A DNA stretch of 64,000 nt from Undibacterium sp. KW1 (lineage in GTDB: Bacteria > Pseudomonadota > Gammaproteobacteria > Burkholderiales > Burkholderiaceae_D), in NCBI RefSeq assembly GCF_009937955.1, contig NZ_AP018439.1:310001-374000 (forward strand). The letters are read 5' to 3'. Position numbers and translations under genes: made by a program. Below, in pieces: positions 27,276 through 35,882 of the stretch. The notes beneath the pieces are model-generated. The model had not been told where the DNA came from and did not search any database. It worked only from the letters and a program-made list of their open reading frames with translations. How positions within the stretch are numbered: the first letter of the stretch is position 1; the number at the start of each line of letters is the position of its first letter.

Positions 27276-27383
27276 CCAGCACAATTTGCGCATCACAAAA
27301 AATGGGAAAGCTTCGAAACTCGCTACGCTCAAACAACGAAGCTTTCTGATCCATTTTCTGTGACGCACAAATTGCAGCGTCCC
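27276..27383. repeat. long imperfect hairpin element
   Basis: The left arm (about 27276-27315) and right arm (about 27337-27383) are imperfect reverse complements over roughly 40 bp, with a perfect GAAAGCTTCG/CGAAGCTTTC core at 27306-27315 and 27337-27346. It is probably a degenerate palindromic repeat. Another hairpin built on CGGCAGGCCA/TGGCCTGCCG around 27480-27525 precedes the end of the acetyltransferase gene and may terminate it. Confidence 0.55.
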
Positions 27384-27531
27384 AAGCGGTTGAAGGTCAA
27401 AAGCAACGACAACCCCAACGTCAAACCCAACAGCAACACCAACGATTCACGTAATTTTATCCCTTAGCTTTTTGCAAGCGGCAGGCCATCTGCGTACTCC
27501 CCATACAAAGCTGGCCTGCCGTCCTTGCAAA

Positions 27532-28101
27532 TCAGCGGCTATCCTGTTTCGAAACGAACTCCCTGTCCAGCAAGGAATAGCATTTAAGATCAACATAACG
27601 CCCATGCTTGTATTCACATTCACGCAAGACACCTTCGAGCCGGAAACCCAGTTTTTCTATCAAGCGCCAGCTGGCAATATTCTCTGGCTCAACCATGGCT
27701 TGCAAGCGGTGCAGGCCGAGGTGTTCAAAGCAGTGAGTGATGATAACGTTCATACATTCAGGTATCACGGCCTTGCCCCAGTGGTCGGGCGAAAGCCAGA
27801 AGCCGGTTTCTGCGCAATGGTGTTCTTGTTCCCACTCATGCAGGCCGCAAGTGCCTATCAATTGTTCAGGGTCCTCTTTGCTGCATATACCCCACCACAG
27901 GCCTGAGCCGTCCAGCCAGACCTGTTCATACCAGTCCATTTGTTCCTGGCTTGATGCCAGGGTGTCATAGCTGATGCCATAATATTCAGTGACACGCGGG
28001 TCGGATAAACCACGAAAAATGGCTGGCATGTCGGTGGCGACGATGCGGCGTAGTTGGTAGCTGGCGGTCTGCAGGGCGGGGAAGGCTTTGGTTTCAGGCA
28101 T
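27532..28101 (-). CDS. GNAT family N-acetyltransferase (RimJ/RimL-like)
   Basis: From an ATG at 28101 (MPETKAFPALQTASYQLRRIVATDM) the protein has 189 residues; the frame stays open to a GTG at 28176 and no start has a good ribosome-binding site. It shows the RimJ/RimL pattern: GLSDPRVTEYYGI near the start, WGICSKEDPEQLIGTCGLHEWEQEHHCAETGFWLSPDHWGKAVIPECMNVIITHCFEHLGLHRLQAMVEPENIASWRLIEKLGFRLEG. It transfers acetyl from acetyl-CoA to an amine, target unknown. It stands alone on the minus strand. Confidence 0.85.
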   Translation of the reverse strand: MPETKAFPALQTASYQLRRIVATDMPAIFRGLSDPRVTEYYGISYDTLASSQEQMDWYEQVWLDGSGLWWGICSKEDPEQLIGTCGLHEWEQEHHCAETGFWLSPDHWGKAVIPECMNVIITHCFEHLGLHRLQAMVEPENIASWRLIEKLGFRLEGVLRECEYKHGRYVDLKCYSLLDREFVSKQDSR

Positions 28102-28254
28102 ATAAGCTTTGCAATAACAGGTAACAATCAGACATTCTAATGCCTGTAGATGCATGGAGTTACGCTGTTCTGTCACTCCTTAACAGAGCAAAATCTGGGA
28201 TAATCCGTCTGCTCGTTATCAGCGAGTGAATTGATTAACAATATTGAAGAAATA

Positions 28255-28902
28255 ATGAGCCCAGAGCAACGCAAAGAAGCTTCCGAACTGGAATTGCATA
28301 AACGTGGTATCCGCATCAATGTGCAATTGCATGTGATTGAGTCTGATGAAGAAGTGGAGCTGCGCACGCCTGAAGAATTGATGCAGCGCATGCTGGCCTT
28401 GTGGGCGGTGACTGCAGTAGCTACCGGTGGTGATGTTGCACACTATCGCTCGTATCTGGACGCGCATGGTCTGAAGGCCTGTTTGTCAGCGCAGGAAAAC
28501 GCATTCCTGTTTGCGGATGACACCACTGAAGAATTACGTACTCAATTTCTGCAAAGGCAGGAAGCCCTGTATTTCCTGGCCTGGGCCGCAGGTTTGACAG
28601 ACAAACTGGCGGTTCCTACGCAAGCTGCAAACCTGAAACAAATTCTGAAATTATTTCCGCATGCAATGGAAGCACCTGAACGTTTGCAGGCAGCCCTGAA
28701 GCCGCGCCGCAAGGGGCAGGTGCTGGACTGGTCTGATTTGTTATATCGCCTGCATTGGGCGGTTCGCCATGCACACATCACTGGCCGCGATGCACCAGGT
28801 AATCTGAATGCAGATGCGGTGCGCGAATGGCATCAGGCGGCCAACTGGCTATGTCAGTATGAAGAAGAAAATGACTGGGACAAGGTCAGTACCGAAACCT
28901 GA
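28255..28902 (+). CDS. DUF4272 domain protein
   Basis: The ATG at 28255 (MSPEQRKEASELELHKRGIRIN) yields 215 residues; a TTG eight codons upstream is less likely. The pattern of an N-terminal RK...L..RGI.IN..L..IE...EVELRTPEELMQRMLAL and a later LYFLAWAAGL plus DWSDLLYRLHWAVRHA fits DUF4272. The family has no assigned function. The protein is soluble and acidic, with no signal or membrane span. It stands alone between divergent and convergent neighbours. Confidence 0.75.
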   Translation: MSPEQRKEASELELHKRGIRINVQLHVIESDEEVELRTPEELMQRMLALWAVTAVATGGDVAHYRSYLDAHGLKACLSAQENAFLFADDTTEELRTQFLQRQEALYFLAWAAGLTDKLAVPTQAANLKQILKLFPHAMEAPERLQAALKPRRKGQVLDWSDLLYRLHWAVRHAHITGRDAPGNLNADAVREWHQAANWLCQYEEENDWDKVSTET

Positions 28903-28925
28903 AGTAAGCGCCGTGAAAAAGATAG

Positions 28926-29888
28926 TCAGTAAGACTTGATGCTTATACGTCCAGTTTTGCAATCATTGACTTCTTCCAGCATCTTCTGGCAGCGCGGGCC
29001 AGAAAATTCAGCCTGCAGGGCGTCGAGAAAAACCCGGGTGCGTGCAGGCATCAGGCGGCGGCCAGGAAATACCGCCCAGACAGTGACTTCAGGCAGTTTC
29101 CAGTCTTCCAGCAAGGGTACCAGTTCACCCTTATGCACATGCTGACCGGCAAAGTGATCCGCCAGCATGGTGATGCCTTTGCCACGCACAGCAAGGCGCG
29201 TCAGCAGTTCTGGCGAGTTGGCACTGGCTCGGCCAGGGGGTATGCCTTCCCAGACTGCGCCATCTTTTTCCATGCGCCAGATCGAAGGTTCGCCATTGCG
29301 CGCCGTCAGGCGCAGGCAATCATGTTCCATTAGGGCCTCCGGTTCTGCTGGTGCACCATGCAATTTCAAGTAAGCAGGTGAGGCATACAGGCCTATGCTG
29401 AAGCGCACCAGTCCCCGTGCCGCAAGTGAAGCGTCATCGGGTAGGTCACCAACACGGATGGCCACATCAAAATTCTCTCCTATCAAATCCACCCGGCGTG
29501 GTGACAAATCCAGCTCCAGGTTGACGGAAGGGTATTTGCTGATGAAATCAGATAACAATTCACCCATCTGATGATTCGCAAAATCTCCAGGCATCGATAC
29601 TTTCAGTCTGCCATTCGGCTCTGCCTGCCTGTGCTGGGTCAGGGCCAGCGTGGCATCTACTTCTTCCTGCACATGTTGTGCATGCAGTAAAACATTTTTC
29701 CCCAGGTCAGTCACCGTCAGCTTGCGCGTAGTGCGCAAGATCAGGCGCTCGCCTAGCTGGGCTTCAAGTGCAGATATACGGCGTGACAAGGTCGATTTGG
29801 GTACGCCCAGCTTCTCTGCCGCCTTGCTGAAGCTGCCTTCTTCAACTACGCGGGCAAATAGCAAAAGGTCATTGGCCTCCAGGGTCAT
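28926..29888 (-). CDS. LysR-type regulator divergent from the azoreductase gene
   Basis: The 320-residue protein has an N-terminal helix-turn-helix (LLLFARVVEEGSFSKAAEKLGVPKSTLSRRISALEAQLG, residues 8-46) and a PBP2-like effector domain beginning about residue 90 (GRLKVSMPGDFANHQMGELL). The SRRISALE type places it in the group that often responds to quinones or aromatic electrophiles. It is transcribed away from azoR, pirin and doxX genes. Two 15-bp direct repeats lie between it and azoR and are the probable operator. Confidence 0.9.
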   Translation of the reverse strand: MTLEANDLLLFARVVEEGSFSKAAEKLGVPKSTLSRRISALEAQLGERLILRTTRKLTVTDLGKNVLLHAQHVQEEVDATLALTQHRQAEPNGRLKVSMPGDFANHQMGELLSDFISKYPSVNLELDLSPRRVDLIGENFDVAIRVGDLPDDASLAARGLVRFSIGLYASPAYLKLHGAPAEPEALMEHDCLRLTARNGEPSIWRMEKDGAVWEGIPPGRASANSPELLTRLAVRGKGITMLADHFAGQHVHKGELVPLLEDWKLPEVTVWAVFPGRRLMPARTRVFLDALQAEFSGPRCQKMLEEVNDCKTGRISIKSY

Positions 29889-29920
29889 GATCGCATCCTC
29901 ATACTAATCCTCTATTTTCC

Positions 29921-29976
29921 TATTTTTGGAACAATGATATCCATTTTAATGCCTTCCGGAATATTTTTGGAACGAT
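29921..29976. promoter_or_regulatory. 15-bp direct repeat, candidate LysR operator before azoR
   Basis: TATTTTTGGAACAAT (29921-29935) and TATTTTTGGAACGAT (29962-29976) differ at one base and are 41 bp apart, about four helical turns, on the same face of the DNA. They lie in the 129-bp gap between the divergent LysR and azoR genes. Confidence 0.65.
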
Positions 29977-30017
29977 TAAAGTACGTCCATCAACTCTTTA
30001 TCTGAAAGGAACACAAA

Positions 30018-30620
30018 ATGAACATCCTGCAAATCAACTCCAGCGCCCGTGCCCAAGCTTCTCATTCCACGCAACTGGCAAACAGCCTGGTTGAGGCTTT
30101 ACTGGAAACATCTTCTGGTGCCACTGTGAATGTACGTGACCTGGGTAGTAATCCTCACCCCATACTTGATGAAACAGCACTGCAAGCCCTGTTCACACCA
30201 GCAGACCAGCGCACGACAGAACAGCAAGCCCGCGTTGCCCTCGATGATGCGCTGATAGCAGAAATCCAGGCCGCAGACGTGGTCGTACTCGGCGCACCCA
30301 TGTACAACTTTGGTATCTCTGCTCAATTGAAAAACTGGATAGATGCGATTTCCCGCGCCCAGGTGACTTTCCGTTATACCGCCAATGGCCCTGAAGGCCT
30401 GTTGACTGGTAAGAAAGTGTATGTGGTACTGACACGTGGTGGCCTGTATCGCAATACGCCAAACGACACGCAAATGCCTTACCTGAAAACCTTCTTTGGC
30501 TTCCTGGGTATGACCGATGTAGAGTTTGTCTATGCAGAAGGTCTGGCCATGGGCCCGGATGCAGAAAAAGCATCTCTGGCTTCAGCACACCAGCAAATTA
30601 ATGATTTACTGCCTGCTTAA
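30018..30620 (+). CDS. azoR: FMN-dependent NADH-azoreductase
   Basis: The 200-residue flavodoxin-like protein shows the AzoR pattern: [22 protein letters not shown] at the start, [50 protein letters not shown] with FMN-binding residues, and [18 protein letters not shown] near the end. It reduces azo compounds and quinones with NADH in the cytoplasm and helps against thiol-specific stress. A GAAAGGAACACAAA site precedes the ATG. It is followed by a dispersed repeat and the pirin gene. Confidence 0.95.
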   Translation: MNILQINSSARAQASHSTQLANSLVEALLETSSGATVNVRDLGSNPHPILDETALQALFTPADQRTTEQQARVALDDALIAEIQAADVVVLGAPMYNFGISAQLKNWIDAISRAQVTFRYTANGPEGLLTGKKVYVVLTRGGLYRNTPNDTQMPYLKTFFGFLGMTDVEFVYAEGLAMGPDAEKASLASAHQQINDLLPA

Positions 30621-30641
30621 TAATTTACCGGCAATTTATCA

Positions 30642-30741
30642 GGACTTATGCAAAATTGTCCCAACAAGGCGTCAGCGACGAAGACAGTACTTTAGTACGG
30701 CTAGGAGCTGCAACGCAGTTGGGGCGGTTTTGCGTAAGTCC
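30642..30741. repeat. about 100-bp dispersed repeat, copy B
   Basis: The segment begins GGACTTATGCAAAATTG and ends GGTTTTGCGTAAGTCC. It is nearly identical to the reverse complement of 8872-8970, with a few substitutions and one or two indels. Terminal inverted repeats and a central GTACTTTAGTAC-like element are conserved. It separates azoR from the pirin gene on the same strand. Confidence 0.85.
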
Positions 30742-30762
30742 TATTTACAAGGATTATGGATC

Positions 30763-31665
30763 ATGGAAACGAAAGATGTAGTTGTACGCAACACAGTTCA
30801 ACAGGCTGAAAGCGTGAACACTTCACGCACGGTAGAACAACTGGTCGCCGGGCAGCCTACTTCAGATGGTGCCGGTGTCAAGCTGACACGGGTATTGACG
30901 CAGCCACTGCAATATCGGCTGGACCCCTTCCTCATGCTGGATGCGTTCGGCAGTGATGAGGCAGGTGACTACATCGCCGGTTTCCCCAGCCATCCGCACC
31001 GTGGTTTTGAAACTGTTACTTATATGCTGGCTGGCCGCATGCGCCACCGCGACAGTGCCGGTAATGAAGGCTTGCTGCAAAACGGCGGTGTGCAATGGAT
31101 GACGGCTGGTCGTGGTGTGATTCACTCAGAAATGCCGGAACAGGAAGAAGGCCGCATGGCAGGCTTCCAGTTATGGCTGAACCTGCCAGCAAAAGACAAG
31201 ATGATCGCCCCCTGGTACCGCGATATCCAGAGCGACACCATTCCTGAATTGCTGACGGCAGCAGGTGTCAAGGTACGCATTATCGCCGGTAGTAGCCATG
31301 GCATTGCAGGAGCCGTGCAGCGTGAAGTGACTCAGCCGCTGTACCTGGATATACACATGCCAGCCGGTAGCACTTTTAGCCACAGCCTGCCTGCCAGTTT
31401 CAATGCCTTTGTGTATGTCTATGAAGGTGAAGTGCAGATAGGCGAGCGTGAAGTGCCGGTGCAACGCATGGCGATATTGAAAAAAACGCCGGATGCGGAT
31501 GGGGTGGTGATTGATGCCAAAGTTGATAGCCGCTTGTTGTTGATTGCCGGTCAGCCCTTGGGGGAAACCATTGTTCAGTATGGGCCGTTTGTGATGAATA
31601 GTCAGGCGGAGATATTCAAGGCGATTAGCGATTTTCGCGAAGGCAAACTGGTGAGCGCTGATTGA
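30763..31665 (+). CDS. pirin family protein (quercetinase-like cupin)
   Basis: The start at 30763 (METKDVVVRNTVQQ) follows ACAAGGATTATGGATC; the frame is open further upstream into azoR but without a site. The 300-residue bicupin carries the pirin metal site FPSHPHRGFETVTYMLAGRMRHRDSAGN, then GGVQWMTAGRGVIHSEMPE, i.e. His, His, His and Glu ligands. Bacterial pirins can act as quercetinases or redox-linked regulators. Context with azoR, DoxX and a LysR gene fits an electrophile or aromatic-compound response. Confidence 0.92.
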   Translation: METKDVVVRNTVQQAESVNTSRTVEQLVAGQPTSDGAGVKLTRVLTQPLQYRLDPFLMLDAFGSDEAGDYIAGFPSHPHRGFETVTYMLAGRMRHRDSAGNEGLLQNGGVQWMTAGRGVIHSEMPEQEEGRMAGFQLWLNLPAKDKMIAPWYRDIQSDTIPELLTAAGVKVRIIAGSSHGIAGAVQREVTQPLYLDIHMPAGSTFSHSLPASFNAFVYVYEGEVQIGEREVPVQRMAILKKTPDADGVVIDAKVDSRLLLIAGQPLGETIVQYGPFVMNSQAEIFKAISDFREGKLVSAD

Positions 31666-31675
31666 GCTACTGCGC

Positions 31676-31790
31676 GACGCGATTTTGAGCCTGCGATGCT
31701 CGTCGTACTAAAGTACGACTGCGCGTCCGAATTTGAACTTCGTCAAACTAGCGCCGCTCGCTACGCTCACTCAGCACTCACGGGGCTATA
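31676..31790. repeat. intergenic repeat with GTACTAAAGTAC core
   Basis: The 305-bp gap 31666-31970 has no gene. Its first part contains CGTCGTACTAAAGTACGAC, a 19-bp palindromic core also found in the two 100-bp repeats at 8872 and 30642, followed by GCGCCGCTCGCTACGCTCACTCAG-like text typical of intergenic repeats. It appears to be a divergent relative of that family. Confidence 0.5.
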
Positions 31791-31816
31791 GATATTTAGA
31801 GAACGAAAAATCAATT

Positions 31817-31918
31817 GTAGGTTGGGCTACGCCTTATCAGCCCAACACTCGGCCTCGAAGCAACGTATACGTTTATTAAACGCCCAGTGTTGGGCTGGTA
31901 AACCGTAGCCCAACCTAC
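31817..31918. repeat. 102-bp inverted-repeat element (GTAGGTTGGGCTAC type)
   Basis: The ends GTAGGTTGGGCTAC (31817-31830) and GTAGCCCAACCTAC (31905-31918) are perfect inverted repeats, and an inner pair CAGCCCAACAC / GTGTTGGGCTG extends the hairpin. Elements with this end sequence are widespread in proteobacterial intergenic regions. Nothing else is seen in the gap before the DoxX gene. Confidence 0.8.
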
Positions 31919-31970
31919 GAAGCCAGGCTCTCACTACCGATAATCAAAATCTACATGTAAGGAAAACAAA

Positions 31971-32387
31971 ATGAAACAAGCAGAAACCATAGGACCCGTC
32001 TTCGGCTCCTTCATCGCCCGCGTCTTGATCGCCCTGATCTTCGTGGCATCCGGTGCCAGCAAGATATCCGGCTTTGAGCAAACTGTAGGCTACATCGCCA
32101 GCAAGGGCTTGCCTTTGCCAGCACTGGGTGCGATCGCTGCCATCGTGGTGGAACTGGGCGGCGGCCTCATGGTCATCGTCGGCTGGCGTGCACGCTGGGC
32201 TGCAACTGCGATGATCTTGTTCACATTGGCAGCGGCTTTCATCTTCCATAATTTCTGGGGAGTACCAGCAGATGCCGCGCAAAACCAGATGATACACTTC
32301 ATGAAGAATATCTCCATGGCAGGTGGCCTGCTGTATATCCTGATACATGGCAGCGGTGGCTGGAATCTGGATGGGCGTAAAGCCTGA
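31971..32387 (+). CDS. DoxX family membrane protein
   Basis: The 138-residue protein has four hydrophobic segments and the DoxX pattern: FIARVLIALIFVASGASKISGFEQTVGYIASKGLP, LGAIAAIVVELGGGLMVIVGWRARWAA and the HNFWGVPADAAQNQMIHFMKNISMAGGLLYI segment. A GTAAGGAAAACAAA site precedes the ATG. DoxX proteins sit in the inner membrane and are linked to quinone or thiol redox stress. It follows the pirin gene, from which repeats separate it, so co-transcription is uncertain. A terminator lies 36 bp after its stop. Confidence 0.9.
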   Translation: MKQAETIGPVFGSFIARVLIALIFVASGASKISGFEQTVGYIASKGLPLPALGAIAAIVVELGGGLMVIVGWRARWAATAMILFTLAAAFIFHNFWGVPADAAQNQMIHFMKNISMAGGLLYILIHGSGGWNLDGRKA

Positions 32388-32422
32388 TAGGGAATATCTT
32401 ACTCAGCTTCAATAGTTAATAT

Positions 32423-32458
32423 AGCGGATTTGTCTGACGGCAAATCCGCTGTTTTTTT
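32423..32458 (+). terminator. Rho-independent terminator after doxX
   Basis: AGCGGATTTG and CAAATCCGCT form a perfect 10-bp stem with an 8-nt loop followed by GTTTTTTT. It separates the doxX unit from the phosphonate locus. Confidence 0.9.
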
Positions 32459-32474
32459 GCGTGAGAATGTAGCC

Positions 32475-32525
32475 GTTTCATCGTCTTGTAATCTTGCCTT
32501 CATACGCCTGACATATTCTTGTCCA
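32475..32525 (+). promoter_or_regulatory. Pho-box-like array upstream of phnC
   Basis: Five 7-mers resembling the PhoB half-site CTGTCAT occur at exact 11-bp spacing: GTTTCAT (32475), TTGTAAT (32486), CCTTCAT (32497), CTGACAT (32508) and TTGTCCA (32519). Matches to consensus are 5, 5, 5, 6 and 4 of 7. PhoB binds such 11-bp-spaced direct repeats, so phosphate-starvation control of phnCDE is inferred. Confidence 0.65.
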
Positions 32526-32569
32526 ATACTCCCGTGGATTAGCTCAATTGTCCAGACGGGGTAAATGCG

Positions 32570-33415
32570 ATGAAGATAGAAATCAACGGGATTTCCAAAA
32601 CCTTTAAAGGCGGCTATCAGGCGCTGGATAATATTGCACTGACTTTTAAGTCTGGTGAAATGGTCGCGCTCATCGGTGCATCCGGTTCTGGCAAGTCGAC
32701 TTTACTGCGTCATATCTCTGGCCTGATCACCGCCAATGCTGATAAGAATGATATACGCCTCGGTGAGCAAGTCTTGCAGGCGAATGGCGTGGTCGGCAAG
32801 CAGATACGTCATTTGCGTTCGCAAATCGGTTTTGTTTTCCAGCAATTCAATCTGGTCGGGCGTTTGCCTGTGCTGACCAATGTTCTCACCGGTGGCATCG
32901 CCCGCATCCCACTGTGGCGCAGTTGTTTCCGTATTTTTACTAAAGAAGAGAAAACCCTGGGGCTGGCCGCGCTGGCACGTGTGGGTATTGCCGAGCATGC
33001 CTATAAACGTGCATCTGCCTTGTCCGGCGGTCAGCAACAGCGTGCAGCGATTGCCCGCACCATAGTTCAACAAGCCAAGGTCATCCTGGCAGATGAGCCG
33101 ATAGCCTCGCTGGACCCTGAATCTGCACGTCGTGTCATGCAGACCCTGGCTGATTTAAATCGCCAGGATGGTACGACCGTAGTGGTATCCCTGCACCAGG
33201 TTGATGTGGCTTTTCGTTTTTGCCCGCGCACTGTTGCGCTGTCGCGTGGCCGTGTCGTGTATGACGGCCCTTCCAGCGAACTGACAGTAGCCATGTTGCG
33301 GGACCTGTATGGTGCAGAGGCAGAAGAATTGCTCAATCCCGTATCAGTTAACACGGCAAGTGCTGCACCCGATACCGACGCACTCTCTTTACCCACTCTC
33401 GCGGCTGCCGCCTGA
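32570..33415 (+). CDS. phnC: phosphonate ABC transporter ATPase PhnC
   Basis: This 281-residue ATPase drives phosphonate uptake. Walker [10 protein letters not shown] (about residues 36-44), Q-loop [22 protein letters not shown], signature [16 protein letters not shown] and Walker [17 protein letters not shown] are intact, and the [14 protein letters not shown] region is a PhnC hallmark. A C-terminal tail of about 30 residues (Ala/Ser/Thr rich) follows the domain. It is the first gene of phnC-phnD-phnE-HD oxygenase, downstream of a Pho-box-like array. Confidence 0.95.
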   Translation: MKIEINGISKTFKGGYQALDNIALTFKSGEMVALIGASGSGKSTLLRHISGLITANADKNDIRLGEQVLQANGVVGKQIRHLRSQIGFVFQQFNLVGRLPVLTNVLTGGIARIPLWRSCFRIFTKEEKTLGLAALARVGIAEHAYKRASALSGGQQQRAAIARTIVQQAKVILADEPIASLDPESARRVMQTLADLNRQDGTTVVVSLHQVDVAFRFCPRTVALSRGRVVYDGPSSELTVAMLRDLYGAEAEELLNPVSVNTASAAPDTDALSLPTLAAAA

Positions 33416-33442
33416 GTTTTTTTACCCTTCAGGAGTATTTCC

Positions 33443-34423
33443 ATGTTTCGTCAATTCGTGCGCAGTCTGACCCTGGGCCTGGTGATGGCCGCAACTGCTA
33501 GTGCCGTTATGGCAGAAGATACAGTCAAGACTTTAAACTTTGGCATCATTTCTACCGAGTCATCACAAAACCTGAAGCAAGACTGGCAGCCAGTGCTGGA
33601 TGATATGGGCAAAAAGCTGGGCATCAAGATCAATGCCTTTTTTGCTCCTGACTATGCGGGTGTGATCGAAGGCATGCGTTTCAATAAGGTGCAATTTGCC
33701 TGGGTGGGCAATAAATCGGCTATTGAAGCCGTTGATCGTGCCAATTCTGAAGTGTTTGCACAAACCGTGAATGCCGATGGCACTCTCGGTTACTACAGCA
33801 TGATCAGTGTACACAAGGACAGCCCTTACCAGACAGTGGAAGATGTCTTGAAAAACGCCAAGAACCTCAATTTTGGTATCGGTGATCCAAACTCTACTTC
33901 CGGCTTCCTGGTACCCAGCTATTATGTTTTTGCGCAAAACAATGTAAATCCCAAGACAGCTTTCAAGACTGTTCGTGGCGCCAATCATGAAACCAATATT
34001 CTGGCCGTGGCCAACAAGCAGGTAGATGCAGCTGTCCATAGCTCCGACGTGCTTGACCGCATCAAGGCACGCCAGCCAGAAACAGCCAGTCAATTGCGCC
34101 AGATCTGGAAATCTCCTTTGATCGCTGCTGATCCCCTGGTATGGCGCAAGGATTTGCCTGCCGACATGAAAGCCAAAATCAAGGACTTCTTTATCAACTA
34201 CGGCAAGACTGGCCCTGATGCAGCGCGTGAAAAAGCACAACTGGCCAAGCTGACTTTGGGTGGTTTCCAGGATTCCAGCAATGCGCAATTGAAGCCTATC
34301 CGTCAACTTGAATTGTTCAAGGAAAAAGTCAAGATAGAAGCAGACGTCGCCCTGAACGCAGAGGAAAAGAAAGCCAAGCTGGACGACATCAACCGCAAAC
34401 TGAACGACATCGCCAAGTCTTGA
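33443..34423 (+). CDS. phnD: phosphonate ABC transporter binding protein PhnD
   Basis: The 326-residue protein starts after AGGAGTATTTCC and has a signal peptide cleaved after about SAVMAE (residue 25). The mature part fits Phn[71 protein letters not shown], and later [17 protein letters not shown] with the phosphonate-binding Ser/Thr loop. It captures phosphonates in the periplasm and delivers them to PhnE/PhnC. Confidence 0.95.
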   Translation: MFRQFVRSLTLGLVMAATASAVMAEDTVKTLNFGIISTESSQNLKQDWQPVLDDMGKKLGIKINAFFAPDYAGVIEGMRFNKVQFAWVGNKSAIEAVDRANSEVFAQTVNADGTLGYYSMISVHKDSPYQTVEDVLKNAKNLNFGIGDPNSTSGFLVPSYYVFAQNNVNPKTAFKTVRGANHETNILAVANKQVDAAVHSSDVLDRIKARQPETASQLRQIWKSPLIAADPLVWRKDLPADMKAKIKDFFINYGKTGPDAAREKAQLAKLTLGGFQDSSNAQLKPIRQLELFKEKVKIEADVALNAEEKKAKLDDINRKLNDIAKS

Positions 34424-34427
34424 TAGC

Positions 34428-35237
34428 ATGAACAGCACACCAACAGCCCGCCAACAAGTCGTCATGAATTTGCCGGAAGCACCCAAGCGTGATACCGGCA
34501 AATTACTGGTCTGGGGCATAGTCCTGGCGATACTTGCCATGTCGTGGAAGGGCGCTGACATGCGCCCGCTGGAATTACTGCGCGATAGCGGCAATATGCT
34601 GACCTATGCAGCCAGCTTTTTTCCTCCAGACTTCCATGAATGGCGCATCTATTTGCAAGAGCTGTTGGTGACTTTACAGATCGCTGCGTGGGGAACTGCC
34701 CTGGCGGTGGTCTGCTCCATCCCCCTGGGTTTGCTGAGTTCGTCGAATATTGCACCAGCCTGGGTCAGCCAGCCTGTCCGTCGCCTGATGGATGCCGCAC
34801 GTGCCATCAACGAGATGGTGTTTGCCATGCTGTTCGTAGTGGCCGTTGGCCTTGGTCCTTTTGCCGGTGTGCTGGCCTTGTTCGTGCATACTACGGGCAT
34901 CTTGTCCAAGTTGTTTTCTGAAGCGGTTGAGGCGATAGACCCACAGCCGGTAGAAGGTATACGTGCAACCGGTGCACATGCGCTGGAAGAGATAGTCTAT
35001 GGCGTCTTGCCGCAGGTCATGCCGCTATGGGTGTCATTTGCCCTGTACCGTTTTGAATCAAATGTGCGCTCTGCTACTGTCGTTGGCATGGTCGGTGCCG
35101 GCGGCATAGGCGTGATCCTGTGGGAAGTTATACGCGCTTTCCAGTATGCGCAGACTTGCGCCGTTTTATTGATGATCGTGCTGACAGTCAGCATGATAGA
35201 TGTGATTTCTTCCCGTCTCAGAAAAGTTTTTATCTGA
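34428..35237 (+). CDS. phnE: phosphonate ABC transporter permease PhnE
   Basis: The 269-residue inner-membrane permease has about six spans, a [29 protein letters not shown] entry and the EAA coupling loop [36 protein letters not shown]. The C-terminal [25 protein letters not shown] is typical of PhnE. It begins 4 bp after phnD and is followed 21 bp later by the HD oxygenase gene. A single phnE copy suggests a homodimeric channel. Confidence 0.94.
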   Translation: MNSTPTARQQVVMNLPEAPKRDTGKLLVWGIVLAILAMSWKGADMRPLELLRDSGNMLTYAASFFPPDFHEWRIYLQELLVTLQIAAWGTALAVVCSIPLGLLSSSNIAPAWVSQPVRRLMDAARAINEMVFAMLFVVAVGLGPFAGVLALFVHTTGILSKLFSEAVEAIDPQPVEGIRATGAHALEEIVYGVLPQVMPLWVSFALYRFESNVRSATVVGMVGAGGIGVILWEVIRAFQYAQTCAVLLMIVLTVSMIDVISSRLRKVFI

Positions 35238-35258
35238 TATACAGTAGATGCAGCTGAT

Positions 35259-35840
35259 ATGCAAACACAAAATCGCCAAATCGTTCAGGGGATCAATCTC
35301 CCGCAAGTCATAGACTGGCTGCAAAACCGCGCTGGCGGTCTGTATGGCGGCGAAGCCATCACCCAACTGGAGCATGCCCTGCAATGCGCCAGCCTGGCCA
35401 TGCAAGAAGGCGCAAGCGATGCCCTGGTTATTGCTGCGCTCTTGCATGATCTGGCACACATGGCGGATGATGAAACCGATGAGACTTTCCCGCATGGCGA
35501 GCTGGCAGCCTTGTTGCTGGCTGAGTTGTTTGACCGGGATGTGACTGAACCCATACGCATGCATGTCGATGCCAAGCGTTATCTGTGTGCCGCAGATCCC
35601 CTGTACTGGTCAGGTTTGTCACATGCATCACAACGCAGCCTGATCTGGCAGGGTGGCCCGTTCTCCGTGACGCAAGCGACTGAATTCATAGATCAGGACT
35701 ATGCCGAAGACGCAGTCAGATTGCGTCAGTGGGATGACATGGCAAAAGTGGTCGGTGCCAAGACTGTGGATTTGCAAGTCTTCATCAGCATGATGGAAAA
35801 ACTGAATTTGCAATTCACGAGACAGGCTGAAACTGTGTGA
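35259..35840 (+). CDS. PhnZ-like HD-domain phosphonate oxygenase
   Basis: The 193-residue protein belongs to the HD family associated with phosphonate operons. It retains the residues I associate with PhnZ mixed-valence diiron enzymes: Tyr29 and Glu32 in LYGGEAITQLEHA, His39, His63-Asp64 in LLHDLAHM, His79 (FPHGELAA), His102 (MHVDAKRYLC) and an acidic residue near 159-160. PhnZ cleaves the C-P bond of 1-hydroxylated phosphonates with O2. A PhnY-type Fe/2-oxoglutarate hydroxylase that normally makes its substrate is not in this window, so the true substrate may differ or be taken up directly. It lies 21 bp after phnE. Confidence 0.85.
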   Translation: MQTQNRQIVQGINLPQVIDWLQNRAGGLYGGEAITQLEHALQCASLAMQEGASDALVIAALLHDLAHMADDETDETFPHGELAALLLAELFDRDVTEPIRMHVDAKRYLCAADPLYWSGLSHASQRSLIWQGGPFSVTQATEFIDQDYAEDAVRLRQWDDMAKVVGAKTVDLQVFISMMEKLNLQFTRQAETV

Positions 35841-35882
35841 GGCGGTAGGTAATGCTGGTTGCACCAGCTTTCCGAAGCTGTA

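Noticed and set aside
33563..34594. 343-codon minus-strand frame across phnD
   Set aside because: Antisense to the well-supported phnD and the start of phnE; no family features.
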